Shown: piece after piece, positions 60,228-64,000 of the stretch
Position numbering within the stretch: position 1 is the first letter of the stretch
Layout of the letters: each line of letters opens with the position of its first letter
Origin: Panax quinquefolius
Taxonomy: Eukaryota > Streptophyta > Magnoliopsida > Apiales > Araliaceae
Assembly (NCBI GenBank): GCA_020205615.1
Contig: CM035170.1
Location: forward strand, 60,439,322 to 60,503,321
Reading direction: 5' to 3'
DNA length: 64,000 nucleotides
Program-made: the position numbers and the translations under genes
Notes under the pieces: model-generated
The model's input: only the letters and a program-made list of their open reading frames with translations
Databases searched by the model: none
What the model was told of the DNA's origin: nothing

Positions 60228-60251
60228 GAAGTATGCGGTAGCACATACTTC
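60228..60251. repeat. Hairpin in D2
   Basis: GAAGTATG, loop CGGTAGCA, CATACTTC: 8-bp perfect arms at the site where D1 has GAAGTGGCGC/GCGCCACTTC. Just upstream GGCTCTG...CAGAGCC (60184-60203) forms a second hairpin, also present in D1 with one mismatch. Confidence 0.88.
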
Positions 60252-60682
60252 TACAAGATATATTTACATGTGGCACTTTTCTTTGCCAAATCATGTGTAC
60301 TAATTTTTTTGATCATGTTCCATTCTGAGCGTGTTACTTTGGAATGAATATACATACAAATGACCTGAACATGTGGACTAAGGTAGTTATGTATATAGTA
60401 AGCCATAATAGGTTTGTTTTGACTTGGTTATTCAAAGAAGGCTTAAAGATTTGAAAACTAGAAATTATATACATGGAGTAATATACATTCTGACCTTGTG
60501 AACATATGTAAATAACTTGAGTATGTGCACAAATGCATATGAAAGCATGAATTATACAATATAGACGTATCTTGCATGCTTAAATGAATTTTACTAATGG
60601 AGACTTAAAGTTGTTAAAATGAACTTGATAAACTATATGTACATTAAGTTGAGAACTTGTAAGTATGCTTTTGATGTCTAAC

Positions 60683-60702
60683 ATATATATATATATATAT
60701 AT
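60683..60702. repeat. TA microsatellite in D2
   Basis: Short TA run, absent or shorter at the same place in D1 (about 42325). Confidence 0.85.
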
Positions 60703-61435
60703 GAAAGTATGATGTATGGTAGGTAAAGTAGCTTGCATGATTGACAAGCATGCTAACTAGTCATGTGGATTATAAATTAGTTGAGCATGGAATATGATAA
60801 GTCTAAATGATGACTTCATACTTGAGATACATGATGTAACTAACATAATAAATGTATAGTTGAGGCCAAAGGACCATGTAGCATTTGTATAATGACTAGG
60901 CATAAACGCCCTTATTAACTTAACATTTGAAGTCTTAATTAAATGAAAATGAATAATGACCTATGATATGTTTTGATGAAGGGTTAAATTTAGTTATTCA
61001 TATAATAACATGTGTGTTGTGCATGATTATTCATATATGTGCAAGACGGGTGTACACAGACCTTCTGCAGAAACAATCATGTCTTAGTTTGCACCAGGAG
61101 CAGCGCGGTCACGCCAATCTGCAGTAGGGTCCGAGTTCTATTAATAATTTAAAAGTTGATGCATATTTATATGGATACTTTAATCTGTAATTGTGACACC
61201 CCCAAATCCCGGTACTTCATTACCGTAAGATTTAGTGTTCACGTAATCAAAACATTCATATCTAACTACCCAATCATAATAAATTGAATAATAAAAACCT
61301 GCCCATACAGAATTGCTTTAATAAAAACATTATCTCCCAGGTTCTCTAACCTTTAATACAATCATTCAAGTGCGGAAATAAAATTATTACATCACATCAT
61401 TATTAAAAGTCTATCATCATAACGATAAAGCAAAA

Positions 61436-61503
61436 TTACAAGTCTTCATCACTTGTACCCTTTCCTTTGCTAGTTGTAGGTTTATCTACCTTCTCAACCA
61501 TAG
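61436..61503 (-). other. Putative LTR mini-exon in E1
   Basis: Minus-strand ACTTATTCCAG acceptor, CT, then M-V-E-K-V-D-K-P-T-T-S-K-G-K-G-T-S-D-E-D-L and a stop. The TSKGKG core lines up with TSGKDKGKGK in D1. TTACTCACTC is the branch-like element upstream. Confidence 0.45.
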
Positions 61504-61572
61504 CTGGAATAAGTGTATAAATATGCAAGAGTGAGTAAACAAAGCTCATTTGAGATAAGAATAAATATCTTT

Positions 61573-61743
61573 ACAACATTTGCCAAATAATAGGCTCAAT
61601 AGAATTGAATAATATGTTCTATTAACATTACAACATTTGCCAAATAATAGGCTCAATAGAACTGAATGATATATTCTATTAACATTTCAACATTTTCCAA
61701 CTCATAAGCTCAATAGAACTGAATAATTTGTTCTATTAACATT
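61573..61743. repeat. Three tandem 57-bp repeats in E1
   Basis: Units start at 61573, 61630 and 61687, each with CAACATTT(T)GCC, GCTCAATAGAA(C/T)TGAAT and TTCTATTAACATT. The first two are almost identical, the third more diverged. Confidence 0.93.
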
Positions 61744-62519
61744 CTTAAATAAACTACTGAGGGTTAAATGACCATGAACCATGTCCACAGTTATAAGTAA
61801 TCTTTCAACTTTAACTTTAACAGTCATATGACTATAAGGACTCCACGTACTTAGGGGGATCAATCCTTCGTACAATGTATTGTGCACAACCATTTCAATT
61901 CAGTAAGCATAAACCCCTAAACATAGGGTTGTTCATCTCAGTAGTTAGAGTACAAGTCCGCACCAAAGAAAGTTTGGTTTGGATAAGCTTTCAAGGGTAA
62001 TTGAAGTTTAATGATCATCAACTAGGGAACTAGTTGAATCAACAATGCTTGAATAATACAACAGTTGTTTAATAACAACATAACTTAGAACATTTGAGAA
62101 TCATAGGTGAACTGGCTATACTCTAGACTCATGCTTGAAATAACTAGAGAGCATAAGTATTGATCAAAATAAAGAAATGATAAACCTTGTCTTGAACAAT
62201 AATAAGCTAGGTCTATAATCTTGTCAAATTAGAATTTTAGTTACCGAACATGCATTAATTGATAGCAAGCTGGAAACAATGCTTACTCCACATGTTATAA
62301 AATATACAAAATGATTGAACCATTCAACACAAGGAAATAAGGTTCAAGAACATTCATTGTAAAAGATTAAACTAAAGAAACTTGTTTAACTATAAACAAG
62401 TTAGAGTAGGTCAACAATGATTAGAATTCCAATAATTTAGAATTAAAACATGCTCAATGTAATAGATAGGTTTAGAAGCTTTCTCAATCAAAAGAATGAA
62501 TTTACACAATGTAATAATA

Positions 62520-62612
62520 GAACTAACTCAACGAAAGTGTAGAGTTAGAACTTGCACAATGTAATAAATGAACTAGCTCAACGAAAGTGTAGAGTTAGGA
62601 AACTTGCCTTGA
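62520..62612. repeat. ~50-bp duplication around the GGCAAGT motif in E1
   Basis: GAACTAACTCAACGAAAGTG and GAACTAGCTCAACGAAAGTG start 50 bases apart, each continuing TAGAGTTAG(G)AA(A)CTTGC. Thus the donor-like motif itself is duplicated (ACTTGCA in the first unit, ACTTGCC in the second). Confidence 0.88.
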
Positions 62613-62692
62613 GTGTAAGCTATAAAATTAAACTCACGATCACCTACACATAATTTTAGAACCACAATACTCATTAGACATGCTACCATATC

Positions 62693-62826
62693 TGTAACAC
62701 CCCCAAATCCGGGTACTTCGATTCCACGGGATTTGGTGTTCACTGTACAAATATCATCTATCTATCTACCCATAATAAATGCAAACTATGCAATAGATAG
62801 AAATAAATCTTCCCCTTATGGGGTGA
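62693..62826 (-). mobile_element. LTR fragment E2 (minus strand)
   Basis: 134 bp beginning TGTAACACCCCCAAATCCGG, similar to the start of E1 (61192), then cut by LTR H. Probably a second E-type element inserted in E1, most of which would lie beyond H. Confidence 0.7.
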
Positions 62827-64000
62827 TGTAACATTCCAAAATTTTAAATTATAATATTAAATATCTATTGATTTATGTAAATATTTAATGGATATGTTTA
62901 TTGTTGAATAAATAATTGTTCAAATTGAGTTGATGTGGTTTAGTTAATTATTTGTTGATTAAATAATTAAATATTAAATATTAAATATTTATTGATTTAT
63001 ATAAATATTTAATGGATATGTTTATTGTTGAATAAATAATTGTTCAAATTGAGTTGATGTGGTTTAGTTAATTATTTGTTGATTAAATAATTAAGGAGCT
63101 AAGAAAATTAATTGTTATGAGGTTATATACTAATTTAATTTAATAATTAAGTTAGAGAGCTAATAATGATTAAATGAATTATAATATTCTAATTGGAATT
63201 TGTGATTTAAAATAAAGTGTTAGTTGGTTGAATAAAATTATAATTATAAAGGAAATTATAATTATGAGATAATGATTTATGTGTTAAAGTAATTTAATAG
63301 ATTAGTATTTGAATTGATTAAATTGATTATTTAATTTATTAGAAGTGTGACAAATAACCTTACTATAAAAGAGTTATTAAAATAAATTAAAGGAGTTTAA
63401 TTTAGTTTTGGCCAAACAAGTCTTAATGCATATTAAGTCTTTAATTTAATAGTATTTTATCAAACAAGGTATAAGGATTAATCCATTTGTTTTAGTTAAG
63501 TTTACCAAATAAGGTGTAAGGATTAAAGAGTTATTTTATTAGCTTAGCCAAACAAGCCTTATGGCTTTTGATTTTCAAATAAAAACACAACCGATATAAT
63601 TATATCTATACTTATATTATATCGTTAATATATATTATTACTATATCGTTATATTATTCTACATATGTTAGAAGAGAAAAGAAAGACTCAAGTTGAAGAA
63701 AAGGAGAGAAGAAGAAGAAGAATACAGAGAATATTTGAGAAAACTCTAGAGAGAAAGTGAGTGATTTCTAACAGGTTTTGACAAAGAAATTGGGAAAAGA
63801 AGCTTGAGAATCCAAGATAACTATCATCTTCTTAATCAAAGGTAGGATCTTAATCCTTTTATTTTTATAGTTAGTTTTCCTCTTCTAAAAAGTTCTTTGT
63901 AAAATCTTCATGAAGGATAAATTGTTTTGTTATGTATGGCTTTATATGATAAATTAGTGTTGTAAAACTATTTTCATTAGTTTATATATGAGCATAGTCA
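62827..64000 (+). mobile_element. LTR H (plus strand, runs off the right edge)
   Basis: Starts TGTAACATTCCAAAATTTT in AT-rich sequence, with a 124-bp tandem duplication near its start. A purine-rich stretch (63665-63760) precedes a donor-like CAAAG/GTAGGATC at about 63840, the same layout (short exon then GT) as in other LTRs here. It resembles LTR I at the left edge in inverted orientation. No gene in view. Confidence 0.7.
62847..63094. repeat. 124-bp tandem duplication in LTR H
   Basis: Two copies, 62847-62970 and 62971-63094, both with ATTGATTTAT, AATGGATATGTTTATTGTTG and GAGTTGATGTGG. Only a few differences, so it is recent relative to the element. Confidence 0.92.

Larger units (their letters stand above)
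59302..61191 (+). mobile_element. LTR D2 (plus strand)
   Basis: Second copy of D, matching 7622-8613 joined to 41923-42858. The first ~260 bp of D are missing at the junction with G, and E1 cuts it at 61191. TATA box at 59855; the donor-like GAGGTATAA of D1 reads GAGATATAA here, so GT is lost. The open frame at 59742-59942 spans the TATA box and is interrupted in D1, so it is not a gene. Confidence 0.85.
61192..62692 (-). mobile_element. LTR fragment E1 (minus strand)
   Basis: Left end TGTGACACCCCCAAATCCCGG is an LTR 3' terminus in minus orientation, like the GGGGGTGTCACA ends of the other families. It contains a mini-exon (61436-61503), a 57-bp triplicated repeat, a ~50-bp duplication and GGCAAGT at 62602. 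It is interrupted at 62693 by a second copy of the same LTR end. No internal region in view. Confidence 0.75.

Noticed and set aside
1..64000. A host protein-coding gene, rRNA or satellite array somewhere in the window
   Set aside because: Every readable domain is retroelement Gag, Pol or the extra leader frame; no long satellite array or rRNA signature was found.

Overview
The window is AT-rich, gene-poor plant nuclear DNA, most likely pericentromeric or other heterochromatin of a flowering plant, probably a eudicot. I see no host gene, tRNA or rRNA. Essentially all recognisable sequence is Ty3/gypsy LTR retrotransposon DNA. The pol remnants carry retroviral-type protease, reverse transcriptase, RNase H and integrase followed by a chromodomain-like tail, which marks them as chromoviruses, most like the Tekay/Del lineage. 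All copies are inactivated by frameshifts, stops or deletions. Family letters used here (A to I) are my own labels.

Layout. 1-1267: LTR piece of a minus-strand element (I). 1268-7357: 3' end of plus-strand element F (integrase tail plus 3' LTR), split by a solo LTR of family B (B3, 3688-6360, minus). 7358 onward: LTR D1 (plus), which resumes at 41923-43667 and 53676-~54150. D1 is split by element A (8614-41922, minus, LTRs of ~3.95 kb, 5-bp target duplication with one mismatch) and by element B2 (43668-53675, plus, 10.0 kb, two LTRs). Element A is itself split inside gag by element B1 (16391-35950, plus, perfect TAAGG duplication), and B1 is split by element C (21271-33920, minus, LTRs of ~3.5 kb). 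The nest is therefore F > D > A > B1 > C. After D1 come the leader and 5' LTR of minus element G (54150-59301), a second D copy (D2, 59302-61191), LTR pieces E1 and E2 (minus, 61192-62826) and LTR H (plus, 62827 to the edge).

How the parts work together. In a live element the LTR supplies the promoter (TATA boxes are visible in A, B, C, D and F), the tRNA-iMet-type primer site TGGTATCA lies just inside the 5' LTR, gag/pol follow, and a polypurine tract abuts the 3' LTR. Elements A and C also carry an extra acidic, coiled-coil reading frame between the 5' LTR and gag.

The most unusual signal is inside the LTRs. In five families a branch-point-like box and a YAG acceptor are followed by a short reading frame, always in the same phase, encoding a Ser/Gly/Lys-rich tail and a stop. 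Several families also share a GC-donor-like motif (GGCAAGT) upstream of it, and GC-rich hairpin arrays whose two arms change together between copies. These suggest a conserved spliced leader with structured RNA in long-LTR chromoviruses. This is inference and needs transcript evidence.
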